Part shown: one piece after another, positions 1 through 7,155 of the stretch
Layout: the number at the start of each line of letters is the position of its first letter
How positions within the stretch are numbered: position 1 is the first letter of the stretch
Virus record (IMG/VR): IMGVR_UViG_3300027733_000070
Location: 1 to 51,172 of that record
Strand: one strand, 5' to 3'
DNA length: 51,172 nt
Origin: a virus
The notes under the pieces: model-generated
What the model saw: the letters and a program-made list of their open reading frames with translations, nothing else
Told to the model about the DNA's origin: nothing
Databases searched by the model: none
Program-made: the position numbers and the translations under genes

Positions 1-235
1 CCTTAACAGGATAATTCTGATAATCAATCAATTCATCAAGAGACCTAACAGATAAATCACATAATTCCTCTAGTTCCTTATCTGATTTAATAATACCAAC
101 ATTTAACGCACTCAGAACACATAGAGCGATTGCTGGAGGATTTTTATCTACGATGACATCCTCATAAAAATATTCATAATTTTGCATATCTTCAGATTCA
201 TTTTCATCAACAAATTCGTATAGTAAATTAGACAT
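1..235 (-). CDS. nrdA-b: Ribonucleotide reductase large subunit, C-terminal piece (NrdA-b), 3' end outside window
   Basis: The 78 visible residues contain IALCVLSALNVG and SVRSLDELIDYQNYP, which match the region of class Ia NrdA immediately after the substrate-site block (E. coli GEIALCTLSAFNLG and VRALDALLDYQDYP). The Cys in IALC corresponds to the second redox Cys (E. coli C462). The ATG at 235 is preceded by GGAG and overlaps the stop of the upstream small ORF by 8 nt, so translation is probably coupled. About 34 N-terminal residues (MSNLLYEF... rich in Asp/Glu) have no NrdA counterpart and form a b-tail. The N-terminal piece of NrdA is a separate gene at 2056-4005. The rest of this protein runs off the left edge. 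It is expected to assemble with NrdA-a to reduce ribonucleotides; that assembly is inferred from the phage Aeh1 precedent. Confidence 0.88.
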   Translation of the reverse strand, partial: MSNLLYEFVDENESEDMQNYEYFYEDVIVDKNPPAIALCVLSALNVGIIKSDKELEELCDLSVRSLDELIDYQNYPVK

Positions 236-446
236 TAAAATCTCCATTTTTTCTAATTATGTGTAAACTTAATCCTGTTTTTTCCGACGCTTCCCTCATA
301 CAATCGTATATTACTTCCTCAATCTTAACTTTTTTACTCCATCCATTTTTTGAACCATAATTTACTCCTCCTGGTTTCCCTTTACTTTCCCATTCATTGT
401 AATCGTATTTTACATTTTTAATATTTGTCAATTTTTCAATGGTCAT
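228..446 (-). CDS. Small ORF resembling the DNA-binding tail of a homing endonuclease
   Basis: This 72-residue ORF starts at the ATG at 446, preceded by GGAGG with 8-nt spacing; the SD and start both lie inside a 69-bp direct repeat. A longer reading begins upstream at 491 but lacks an SD. The C-terminal half (KKVKIEEVIYDCMREASEKT then GLSLHIIRK) looks like the IENR1/NUMOD1 helix-turn-helix modules of intron- and intein-type nucleases, in which an EVIYDCMREA-type stretch is followed by a short HTH. No catalytic HNH or GIY-YIG motif is visible. It is probably what remains of the nuclease that split nrdA. It overlaps the nrdA-b start by 8 nt and may now serve mainly to couple translation. The function is inferred. 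Confidence 0.6.
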   Translation of the reverse strand: MTIEKLTNIKNVKYDYNEWESKGKPGGVNYGSKNGWSKKVKIEEVIYDCMREASEKTGLSLHIIRKNGDFNV

Positions 447-499
447 ATAAAATCCCTCCAGTATCTTTAAGATATTTTTTATATTGTTCAATTTTGTCT
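431..499. repeat. 69-bp direct repeat, copy B
   Basis: It matches 2051-2119 with three mismatches in 69 bases and no gaps. On the minus strand it supplies an SD and the ATG of the small ORF at 228-446. The same bases in copy A encode the end of NrdA-a (DKI.QYKKYLKDTGG.LYDH plus stop). The two copies bracket a 1,551-bp insert (500-2050). Confidence 0.95.
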
Positions 500-504
500 A
501 TCTT

Positions 505-957
505 TTATGCCTTTTTTGGTTGTGTTTTTGTTCTTCTTTTGAATCTACTATTTGGATTATCTTTAAAATATTCTTTTCTATACTCTGTAGGAATCTTTGG
601 AGAATGAATTACACCTTCTCCTCCTTTTGTAATATGTTTCTTTGCATAATTTGGATTCATTACAGTAGAATAATGTTCTCTTCCCCATTTATCAACTGCT
701 CTTTGTCCATCCGTTTTCATTAATTTGCCTGGAGTGTTAATATCTTTTTTAGGAACATTAAATGCAATCACTTTTGTTGGTTTACCGTGTCTTCTGCCAA
801 AACTTTGTGCAATTCCTCTATCAGTTGAAGTATAAACATCTGATGTATTAAATCCAGATTTTTTAATTTTATCCTCAGAAGATGAAGAAGTTCCATGATA
901 CATTTTTACAAACTTCAATCTTTTTGCCTCTGCAATAAATTCTTGAAATGTTTTCAT
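505..957 (-). CDS. Capsid-targeted ADP-ribosyltransferase-like protein
   Basis: The 150-residue protein begins MKTFQEFIAEAK, essentially the T4 capsid-targeting sequence (MKTYQEFIAEA) of internal head proteins, which the gp21 prohead protease cleaves after Glu10. What follows looks like a compact ART fold: YHGTS (His21), VYTSTDRGIAQSFG (Tyr42 and the STD/A..F helix) and GGEGVI (Glu114), giving an H-Y-E triad. The C-terminus is strongly basic (RFKRRTKTQPKKA), suiting DNA packing. By family logic it would be packaged with the DNA and injected to modify host proteins, as T4 Alt is. A late-like box lies 19 bp upstream. It sits between the two nrdA pieces in the repeat-bounded insert. The CTS is very clear; the ART call rests on motifs alone. 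Confidence 0.72.
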   Translation of the reverse strand: MKTFQEFIAEAKRLKFVKMYHGTSSSSEDKIKKSGFNTSDVYTSTDRGIAQSFGRRHGKPTKVIAFNVPKKDINTPGKLMKTDGQRAVDKWGREHYSTVMNPNYAKKHITKGGEGVIHSPKIPTEYRKEYFKDNPNSRFKRRTKTQPKKA

Positions 958-975
958 TTCTTGTTCTTTTTTAAG

Positions 976-983
976 TATTTAGT
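976..983 (-). promoter_or_regulatory. Late-promoter-like box (ACTAAATA)
   Basis: The minus strand reads ACTAAATA 19 bp upstream of the ATG at 957. The same box at nearly the same spacing precedes the other capsid-targeted ORF in the insert and also gp18. Confidence 0.5.
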
Positions 984-1656
984 TTTCATCATATTGAGTA
1001 TGACGATGCAAATGTTTCGGTTCAATTGGCGAAAGTCTTTTTTTACCTTTTTCTTGTTGTTTGCGAGATGGATTTCTTCCTACTTTTGCAAATTGATCGC
1101 CGTCAGAATCTTTTGATCCAAATCCACCTCGTGTAGAATACAATCTTTCTCTACGATTTCTATGTTCATTTCCCCAATCATCTGATCCCGAACTTGAAGG
1201 ACTATTATGTGCTACTGTATTATGAGGTATGCGATGAGATACATGTCTATTCCAAACTCTTTCCGCATCTCTTGCAATTTTAATTTTGTCTCCTTCTGTT
1301 TTTGGAGTTTTATTATGTCCCCATTCTATTGTATTCACATTATTAAACGGAGATCCTAGAGCTTTATATACGTTATATGTAATTCCAGATGGTTTATGGT
1401 GAACATCAATTCCACTAGAATGAGATATTACTTCTACTTCCTTTTCATCTTCACGACTTACATGTGGATTTGGATTTGGATTATCTGCCCCGTGTCTAAC
1501 TTTAGTTAGAGTCAAATTACTTTGTCTTTCTTGTCGTTGTCTATCTTTAAATTTTTTATTACTTGCTTTTTGCATTGGAGTTTTGCCAGAAAGAAGTTTT
1601 TCATCAGGTTCATAATATTTTTCTGCAATATACATAAATTCTTTAAATGTTTTCAT
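979..1656 (-). CDS. Capsid-targeted internal protein of unknown activity
   Basis: The 225-residue protein opens with MKTFKEFMYIAEKYYEP, a T4-type capsid-targeting peptide with a plausible prohead-protease site near Glu13, then a low-complexity Lys/Arg/Gln region (KDRQRQERQ). The central part (SGIDVHHKPSGITYNVYKAL, NNVNTIEWGHNK, DAERVWNRHVSHR) is rich in His, Trp and Arg, suggesting an enzymatic or toxin-like fold. The C-terminal stretch RLYSTRGGFGSK...GDQFAKVGRNP faintly resembles the end of a GNAT fold, too weakly for a call. It lies directly upstream of the ART-like gene in the transcript, with a late-like box 20 bp before its ATG. It is probably packaged and ejected with DNA. I do not recognise its reaction. 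Confidence 0.65.
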   Translation of the reverse strand: MKTFKEFMYIAEKYYEPDEKLLSGKTPMQKASNKKFKDRQRQERQSNLTLTKVRHGADNPNPNPHVSREDEKEVEVISHSSGIDVHHKPSGITYNVYKALGSPFNNVNTIEWGHNKTPKTEGDKIKIARDAERVWNRHVSHRIPHNTVAHNSPSSSGSDDWGNEHRNRRERLYSTRGGFGSKDSDGDQFAKVGRNPSRKQQEKGKKRLSPIEPKHLHRHTQYDEN

Positions 1657-1659
1657 TTC

Positions 1660-2055
1660 TTACTTTGCTTTTAGGTATTTAGTTTTTTCATAACTCCATC
1701 TATACCCCTTACAATGGTTAAATTTTCCTTCACAGGTATATTTAATGTTGGAAGGATTTGTTCCTACAAATTTAGAGACATCACTAATAGATTGAAACTC
1801 TCTTAAAAAGTTTCCTTCAATGTCATACTGAAATACTTTAATTCTTTTTACATTTGGATTATTTTTGAGTGTTTGAGATGTCTTACTTTTGCTTTCTTCT
1901 TTGTGAGATTTTCCAGCAAATCCACAAGGAGATGGTTGCCCCTTTCTCATTTTACTCCATTTTTCTTTTTGTTCTTCTGTATGTGTTTGATTGTAGAATG
2001 GATTTTCTTCTCCAACAAATTTTCCTTTTCTTTTTATACTGCTATTAATAATTTT
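1660..2055 (-). pseudogene. Decayed homing endonuclease, NUMOD3 and NUMOD1 modules only
   Basis: The reading frame is open from just after the NrdA-a stop codon and is the same frame as nrdA-a. It encodes two NUMOD3-like repeats (GEENPFYNQTHTEEQKEKWS and GFAGKSHKEESKSKTSQTLK) followed by a NUMOD1 module (VFQYDIEGNFLREFQSISDV, then KYTCEGKFNHCKGYRWSYEK). These modules are the DNA-reading tails of GIY-YIG and HNH homing endonucleases. No catalytic domain remains. The only internal ATG (1950) falls between modules, so expression is doubtful. I read it as the remnant of the nuclease whose insertion broke nrdA. Confidence 0.75.
1676..1683 (-). promoter_or_regulatory. Late-promoter-like box (ACTAAATA)
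   Basis: The minus strand reads ACTAAATA 20 bp upstream of the ATG at 1656, almost the same arrangement as at 976-983. Confidence 0.5.
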
Positions 2056-2119
2056 TCAATGGTCATATAAAACCCCCCCAGTATCTTTAAGATATTTTTT
2101 ATATTGTCCAATTTTGTCT
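2051..2119. repeat. 69-bp direct repeat, copy A
   Basis: It matches 431-499 at 66 of 69 positions. It covers the last ~21 codons and the stop of nrdA-a. Its internal ATG (MTIEKL on the minus strand) now leads to a 10-residue dead end, whereas in copy B the same start opens a 72-residue ORF. The SD has decayed to a run of G. Confidence 0.95.
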
Positions 2120-4005
2120 TTGGAAACTTTCACTCTTCGTTTTTCAGTTTTTCCTATGTCATCAATATGTTGAATTGGTTTGGTTGGTAGAGTAATCTCT
2201 AGGCAATTATGAACCAGAATATTATTTGCAAAGAAGTTATGTGTTCCTTCTACAGTAATATCATAAACTGGTATTTCTTCTTCAAGATATTCAATTATAA
2301 GAAATGTACCGACAGTATGACTTTCCCCAACATAAACTAATTGGTCATTTGGAGTTAAATCTTTTGCCATCACATATCCACGATTTTTTGTGAATACTTT
2401 ATGCTCTGGTGTCACTACAATACTCTTACCACTTTCTTCATCAGTAATTCTCATTACCTTTGCTTTTGGAGAAGTTTCCGCAAATGCAGTTATTGGTGCC
2501 CATCTCTGCTCACCAGTTTCAATGTCATATGAAAGAACTTCAAGATTTTTGATAAACATATTATTTAAAAATTCATCCAAATCTTTAATTTTAATTTCAG
2601 TCATTTTATCATTACAATCACCGACAATAGTATTGTCCGAATAATCGTCAAGATTATGTTTGATCCAAATCAAAGTGTTTCCAGCAACACAAAGGTTACT
2701 CATATCAATTTTATCCTTAAAAGAAGAATGAGAATTGGAATGATCGATATTCATAATATAAATCCTACCAGTTTCATTCCTCTCATTTAAGAGCGAAAGA
2801 ATGAGTTCTTGAGCCTTAACAGTTTTTTTCTTAATGGACGAATCTTTCTCATATTGAACGTATAAAGAGTCAAATAAATCTGTTCCGAAAGAATCATATA
2901 GTCCAGGTACATCATGTGGGGAGAATAATGTAATTTCACCATCTTTAATAAATCGCTCATAAAAAATCTTAGATATACAAATTCCATAATCAATATTCCT
3001 TACTCGGTTCTCATCATTTCCTTTATTATTTTTAAGAACCAAAACACTTTCAATTTCCTGGTGCCAGATAGGAACATAAGCAGTCATACTAGCCTTACGA
3101 ATACCACCCTGGTGGCATGATTCTAGTGAAGATTGGAATTTCTTTAGAAATGGAATCAATCCAGTAGAAATAACTTCACCGTTACGAATCTTACTACCAA
3201 TTCCACGTACACTACCAACATTTAATCCAATTCCAGCTCTACCAGCAATATACCTAATCATTGCCCCATCAGTAGCAATAATACTTTCCAATGAATCTCC
3301 ACAAGAAAGTAAGGTGCAAGAAGCAAATTGTTTTAGTTGAGTTCTAACTCCAGCCATAATTGGAGTAGGAATATTAATCTTATGTTTACTAATTGCATCA
3401 TAATATTTCTTAACATATCCCATTCTTGTTTCCTTAGGATATCTAGAGAATATAACAAGAGATATCATAATATACATGAACTGAGGACATTCATATAAAT
3501 TACCATTACTCCTATCTTGTATGAGATACTTATCCACTACTTGACGCAATCCAGCATAAGTGAATAGATAATCTCTACCGTGATCGATGTAACTATTTGC
3601 CTTATCTATTTCTTCCTTTGAGTAATGATTATAAATCTCGTTGTCATATAATCCAAGAGATATACAAGAATTAATTTGGTCCTCAAGATGAGGCATATCA
3701 ATTCTTCCACCATAAATGCTTTTACGAATTGAGAATAGAAGAAGTCTTGCCGCAACAAATTGATAATTTGTATTTTCTAGTGATATCAAATCACTAGCAC
3801 TCTTAATAAGAATCTCCTGAATCTCAGACGTAGTAATTCCATCATAAAATTGAATACCCGATGCCATCTCTACTTGAGACGCAGAAACCCCAGAGAGACC
3901 CTTACAAGACTCACCAACCATATTATGAAGTTTTTCTAGATTCAGGTCTTCTATTGACCCATTTCTTTTAGTTACCTTAATTCTACTACTCATTTTCTTT
4001 TCCAT
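2056..4005 (-). CDS. nrdA-a: Ribonucleotide reductase large subunit, N-terminal piece (NrdA-a), with in-frame intein
   Basis: The protein starts at 4005 (or the ATG at 3993) and overlaps the primase stop. Residues up to SNL match T4/E. coli NrdA, including the ATP-cone-like N-terminus, LPTPIMAGVRT, the first redox Cys in FASCTLLSCGDS, and GIRKASMTAYVPIWH. A 162-residue mini-intein follows SNL; after splicing the next residue is the thiyl-radical Cys of SNLCLEITLPTKPI. Instead of continuing to GEIALC, the chain ends with a foreign ~32-residue a-tail (KTEKRRVKVSKDKIGQYKKY and onward) and a stop. The rest of NrdA is a separate gene at 1-235. After splicing this piece would be about 487 residues. 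Activity requires both protein splicing and assembly with NrdA-b (inferred). Confidence 0.93.
   Translation of the reverse strand: MEKKMSSRIKVTKRNGSIEDLNLEKLHNMVGESCKGLSGVSASQVEMASGIQFYDGITTSEIQEILIKSASDLISLENTNYQFVAARLLLFSIRKSIYGGRIDMPHLEDQINSCISLGLYDNEIYNHYSKEEIDKANSYIDHGRDYLFTYAGLRQVVDKYLIQDRSNGNLYECPQFMYIMISLVIFSRYPKETRMGYVKKYYDAISKHKINIPTPIMAGVRTQLKQFASCTLLSCGDSLESIIATDGAMIRYIAGRAGIGLNVGSVRGIGSKIRNGEVISTGLIPFLKKFQSSLESCHQGGIRKASMTAYVPIWHQEIESVLVLKNNKGNDENRVRNIDYGICISKIFYERFIKDGEITLFSPHDVPGLYDSFGTDLFDSLYVQYEKDSSIKKKTVKAQELILSLLNERNETGRIYIMNIDHSNSHSSFKDKIDMSNLCVAGNTLIWIKHNLDDYSDNTIVGDCNDKMTEIKIKDLDEFLNNMFIKNLEVLSYDIETGEQRWAPITAFAETSPKAKVMRITDEESGKSIVVTPEHKVFTKNRGYVMAKDLTPNDQLVYVGESHTVGTFLIIEYLEEEIPVYDITVEGTHNFFANNILVHNCLEITLPTKPIQHIDDIGKTEKRRVKVSKDKIGQYKKYLKDTGGVLYDH
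2206..2691 (-). mobile_element. Mini-intein in NrdA (162 aa) at the catalytic Cys
   Basis: Boundaries are clear. Block A begins CVAGNTLIW directly after SNL, block B is VVTPEHKVFT (TxxH), block F is VYDITVEGTHNFFANN, and block G is ILVHN followed by Cys. The +1 Cys is the radical-carrying residue of the SNLC motif. There is no LAGLIDADG or HNH domain, so it cannot home by itself. All residues needed for splicing (Cys1, block-B His, His-Asn, Cys+1) are present. Confidence 0.93.
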
Positions 4006-4958
4006 TCATTAAACTTAAGAGTTGCTTCTAGACCAGAATATGTATTTGATTCTAGTACAGATTGTATTTTATGTCCAGCCAAAATCATATCATTGACATC
4101 CTTATCCCTAATTATACTTGGCCAAATAACAATTGACTCGCCGTTTTCTATCTTTCTAATCATTCTATTGTGTATATCAACATTTCTCGGCTCATTATCA
4201 TAAACATAAATCGGATGTTTAATATTTAGATTGAATAGATTAGCATCTGCTCCACACATAGCAATAGAATTATTAACAAACTCAGAATCAAATGGTCCTT
4301 CCAATACATAAACTGGTAATTCTAAATTAACATCATCATATCCATAAATTTTAGGTGCCGTATCATTTAACATTACTGTTATATACTTTACCTGATTATA
4401 TTTTATAGACCTTCCCTGAATACCAATTAATTCCTTTTTAAAATACAACGGAATTATAATTCTGGATTCTTCAATAGAAGTATCATCAAATATATGTTGT
4501 AATGTATTCACCCAAGTTTTAAAATTCTCAGCGTAAAAAAATCTTGTTGGATTAATGCCACGATTCTCCAAATAAAATTTAGATTTTGAATTTTCTGATG
4601 CTTTCGGTAAGTCAATACTTTTTTTAAATGTTGGAATTTTGAATTCTATTTTTGGTTCTTCCACAACAAAATTCTTTCCAGTATGACCATTCTTAAATTT
4701 TTCTAAACAATATTGCTGATGAAGAATTGGGTCAATTTGTTTAAGAAAGTTATTCAGAGAAATATTAACTCCACAATTATGGCATTTATAATTTGTGTTA
4801 TTCTTAACCGAATAAAAATATCCCCTAGTCTTTGACTTATTTCTTTGTGAATCTCCACAAATTATACAACGACAATTATAGAGATTTGAATTCTTTTTTA
4901 TAAGTCTCTCAACGTGAGTAGACAAAAGATTAATATATTTGTCATCTATCAAATCCAT
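3990..4958 (-). CDS. 61: DNA primase (T4 gp61-like)
   Basis: The 322-residue protein (T4 gp61 is 342) has an N-terminal zinc ribbon, with Cys31-x2-Cys34 in CRCIICGD and Cys59-x2-Cys62 in YKCHNCG, followed by a TOPRIM-type core with VYVLEGPFDS (catalytic Glu) and YVYDNEPRN. It makes RNA primers for the lagging strand and works with helicase gp41, encoded in this window. It is the first gene behind a near-consensus sigma70 promoter (4982-5009) and is followed by nrdA-a with a short overlap. Confidence 0.93.
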   Translation of the reverse strand: MDLIDDKYINLLSTHVERLIKKNSNLYNCRCIICGDSQRNKSKTRGYFYSVKNNTNYKCHNCGVNISLNNFLKQIDPILHQQYCLEKFKNGHTGKNFVVEEPKIEFKIPTFKKSIDLPKASENSKSKFYLENRGINPTRFFYAENFKTWVNTLQHIFDDTSIEESRIIIPLYFKKELIGIQGRSIKYNQVKYITVMLNDTAPKIYGYDDVNLELPVYVLEGPFDSEFVNNSIAMCGADANLFNLNIKHPIYVYDNEPRNVDIHNRMIRKIENGESIVIWPSIIRDKDVNDMILAGHKIQSVLESNTYSGLEATLKFNEWKRK

Positions 4959-4981
4959 ATTATGAGAATTACACCATAGCC

Positions 4982-5009
4982 ATTATAGCACAGTTTACTC
5001 GGATGTCAA
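4982..5009 (-). promoter_or_regulatory. Sigma70-type promoter of the primase-nrdA operon
   Basis: The minus strand reads TTGACA, 16 bp, TATAAT with an extended TG (TGTGCTATAAT). The -10 is at 4982-4987 and the -35 at 5004-5009, about 24 bp upstream of the primase ATG. Both hexamers match consensus. Confidence 0.88.
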
Positions 5010-5013
5010 CCGT

Positions 5014-5424
5014 TCAAGGCTTCTGAGTGGAATGAGAATACTGCTGAATCTCAGATGGAGTTACGATACCACCCATCAATTGAGTTCCTGCGGCAACTAA
5101 AACGGCAACTACAGTACCAATCCCAACTACCATCCATTTTACCTTAGAAACCTCACTAATTCTTTCTTCTAACTTAGATATTTTATCTCTAGACCTCTCA
5201 TGTTCACGTTCATTATTTTCTTTCATTTCACCATACATTCTAAGAATCAATTCATCATTCCTTTCCGTTTGAATGATTTTTTCGTCATGAGCAGCTAACA
5301 TATTTCTTATATCCGCACTAACTTCACTAAGACGAATAATAGCATCATCCAGCTTGCTTATATTATTTCCAAAATCTATCAGCTTCTGTTCTAGAACAGC
5401 AATTTTTACAATTTCTTCGGTCAT
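5014..5424 (-). CDS. Coiled-coil protein with one C-terminal membrane segment
   Basis: The 136-residue protein starts at the ATG at 5424; the longer frame would need a TTG. Residues ~1-95 form a heptad-rich charged helix (NNISKLDDAIIRLSEVSADI, then SRDKISKLEERISEVSKV). One hydrophobic segment follows (WMVVGIGTVVAVLVAAGTQL) and then a short polar tail. The design resembles small XhlA-like phage membrane proteins near lysis or virion genes, but no specific family is recognised. A canonical TATAAATA late box lies ~59 bp upstream. It could act at the host membrane late in infection. Confidence 0.7.
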   Translation of the reverse strand: MTEEIVKIAVLEQKLIDFGNNISKLDDAIIRLSEVSADIRNMLAAHDEKIIQTERNDELILRMYGEMKENNEREHERSRDKISKLEERISEVSKVKWMVVGIGTVVAVLVAAGTQLMGGIVTPSEIQQYSHSTQKP

Positions 5425-5482
5425 AGTTCTGTACAAAGTGAAAGGTGGAGAACAAAATCACTTTGAAACATCTTGTTATTAT

Positions 5483-5490
5483 TATTTATA
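5483..5490 (-). promoter_or_regulatory. Late promoter TATAAATA
   Basis: This is an exact T4-type late box on the minus strand, ~59 bp upstream of the ATG at 5424. Confidence 0.72.
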
Positions 5491-5492
5491 AT

Positions 5493-5711
5493 TCAGAGAA
5501 GTCCCATAGATTTAAGCCAGTGCTTATATCTATTATTCACAGACCTACCATCTATATTATCATCTCTTCTTCTTCTGAATCCCATTACTGGGTCAAATCC
5601 CGCAGTTGGGTCGGCTGAATTAGCACCAAATCCTCCACCAGTACTAGGAGCATTTGCTACGTTTGCTATATCCTCACGAACAATAGCTATAATTTTATCA
5701 ATTTTTGCCAT
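5493..5711 (-). CDS. Small conserved T4-like marine phage protein
   Basis: The 72-residue protein starts at MAKIDKIIAIVRED (ATG at 5711), and the start overlaps the end of the upstream gene. The N-terminus is helical, a Gly/Ala-rich linker follows (PSTGGGFGANSADPTAGFDP), and a basic C-terminus (GFRRRRDDNIDGRSVNNRYK) ends the chain. The linker resembles one near the gp23 cleavage region (GGFGGSAAPGG...AGFDPV), suggesting a head or tail assembly role. I recognise the layout from cyanophage virion clusters but not a function. Confidence 0.72.
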   Translation of the reverse strand: MAKIDKIIAIVREDIANVANAPSTGGGFGANSADPTAGFDPVMGFRRRRDDNIDGRSVNNRYKHWLKSMGLL

Positions 5712-6084
5712 TAGAAAGTCCCTGTAATTCTGACATACAATATTCATTCATTGGAATATCATGAATATAACAAATTGGATAATCTGGAAGTCTATTAAGA
5801 AATACTACAAATGTTTTCATTTCAGACCATAAGGTATTGTCTATTTTATAAAATAACATAGGAGTTGTTGCGTCACCAAAGATATTATAAAGAACTATAA
5901 AATGATTAATTATCAGGTGAGTTTTTAATTCACCTGATTTCTTATATCTTTTCAGAAGTCGTTTAATATACTTAAAATGATTTAAATCCTTATGGAAATC
6001 TGCCTCAGTCACTGCCTGAGGATTCTCATAATGTTTAATAGCAAAAAGGAGAAATGTCTCCTCATTCAACTCATTAAATATCAT
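5698..6084 (-). CDS. Conserved hypothetical protein of T4-like phages
   Basis: The 128-residue protein is mostly alpha-helical, beginning MIFNELNEETFLLFAIKHYE, with a basic helix LNHFKYIKRLLKRYKKSG and a hydrophobic stretch HLIINHFIVLYNIFGDATTP. It overlaps the downstream start by 14 nt and follows the virion gene at 6092 by 7 nt, so it is in the same late operon. Proteins of this shape are common in marine T4-like genomes next to structural genes. No catalytic motif or membrane segment is evident. Confidence 0.75.
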   Translation of the reverse strand: MIFNELNEETFLLFAIKHYENPQAVTEADFHKDLNHFKYIKRLLKRYKKSGELKTHLIINHFIVLYNIFGDATTPMLFYKIDNTLWSEMKTFVVFLNRLPDYPICYIHDIPMNEYCMSELQGLSNGKN

Positions 6085-6091
6085 TTAATAT

Positions 6092-7108
6092 TCAGGCAGT
6101 TACGGTTAATGTAGTTGTGCCAATACCAACACCAGAACTAAAGGCTCCGGCTCCCCCAACATTACGAATCAAATCTGTAATTAGTGAGCTAGTAACACCA
6201 GCAGCACCATAAGCATCTGTGATTACACCGATGAAACCTCTTGCTAAATCAATCTTAAGAATAGTAGCATTTGTACGAGTACTAAAGGTAGCAGCCAATC
6301 CTGCAGCAATAGTAGAACCAATAGTAGAAGCTGTACCAATTCTAACGAAAGTATTACCAATGGAAACAACTGGAACATTGGTTAGTTTACCAGTAATTGA
6401 TAGTGAACTACCTACCGCTACATTAGCAACAGAATTTACGTGAATTACAGTGGCACCAATAGCAACAGTTTGACCAGTTGAAACTGCGGTGGTTAGTAAA
6501 TTAACATTGGCAGCAAGAACCGTAGAAGGAGCAGTGAATGAGAATGATACTCTATTGGTTATTTGACCATTATAACTTGTGGTTGGAACAAAACTACCAT
6601 TATTAACAAAGTTAGTAACAGTGGAACCGTTAGTAAATGAACCAGCAGTAGCTACAATCGCAGCAGATTCATTAGCATGATTAGCATCAAATGTACGAAC
6701 ACGAACAGTGGCAGCGGCACCAGCATATACTAATTCGTTGAACACTAAATGAACATAACCAGTATATCCAGTAGTAATTCCAGTAGTACCACCAGCACCA
6801 ATAGAAATTGGAGAGGCTAGATTTGGGTCCTCAAAGAATACAGCAACTGGAGTAGCAAGACCAAGACCAGTTGAATTGGCGGAACCACCAGTAGTGTTTA
6901 GTCCAATAACTGGAACAATAACTTCATCATAATAAGAAGTAGAAAGACCAGATTGTTCTACAGTACCATAATGACGATAAATCCAACCACGGTTATCTGC
7001 GAAACTGTTGTGTGGAGTACGTGTTCTATCAGCATCACTCAGAAATTTCGGAATGGCGTAATTGTTTGCTGTTGTCTCAGTTGTTGTTGAAATTCCCCAG
7101 AGAGCCAT
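6092..7108 (-). CDS. Virion structural protein, cyanophage type
   Basis: The 338-residue protein begins MALWGISTTTETTANNYAIP, a characteristic start of cyanophage virion proteins. The body is Gly/Ala/Thr/Val-rich beta sequence with short repeats (IGATVIHVNSVANVAVG, SIGNTFVRIGTAS), typical of tail-fibre or tail-decoration proteins. There is no signal peptide or membrane segment. A late box (CATAAATA) lies 32 bp upstream and an AGGT SD precedes the ATG. The exact position in the particle is unknown. Confidence 0.8.
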   Translation of the reverse strand: MALWGISTTTETTANNYAIPKFLSDADRTRTPHNSFADNRGWIYRHYGTVEQSGLSTSYYDEVIVPVIGLNTTGGSANSTGLGLATPVAVFFEDPNLASPISIGAGGTTGITTGYTGYVHLVFNELVYAGAAATVRVRTFDANHANESAAIVATAGSFTNGSTVTNFVNNGSFVPTTSYNGQITNRVSFSFTAPSTVLAANVNLLTTAVSTGQTVAIGATVIHVNSVANVAVGSSLSITGKLTNVPVVSIGNTFVRIGTASTIGSTIAAGLAATFSTRTNATILKIDLARGFIGVITDAYGAAGVTSSLITDLIRNVGGAGAFSSGVGIGTTTLTVTA

Positions 7109-7139
7109 TTTTGCTACCTTTACTAATTTATTCTAAGAA

Positions 7140-7147
7140 TATTTATG
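7140..7147 (-). promoter_or_regulatory. Late-promoter box CATAAATA
   Basis: CATAAATA on the minus strand, 32 bp upstream of the ATG at 7108. Confidence 0.6.
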
Positions 7148-7155
7148 TCGTTGAA

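Noticed and set aside
2390-2644. Plus-strand ORF of 84 aa
   Set aside because: It lies antisense to the NrdA intein and has no SD or recognisable family; a shadow of the real gene.
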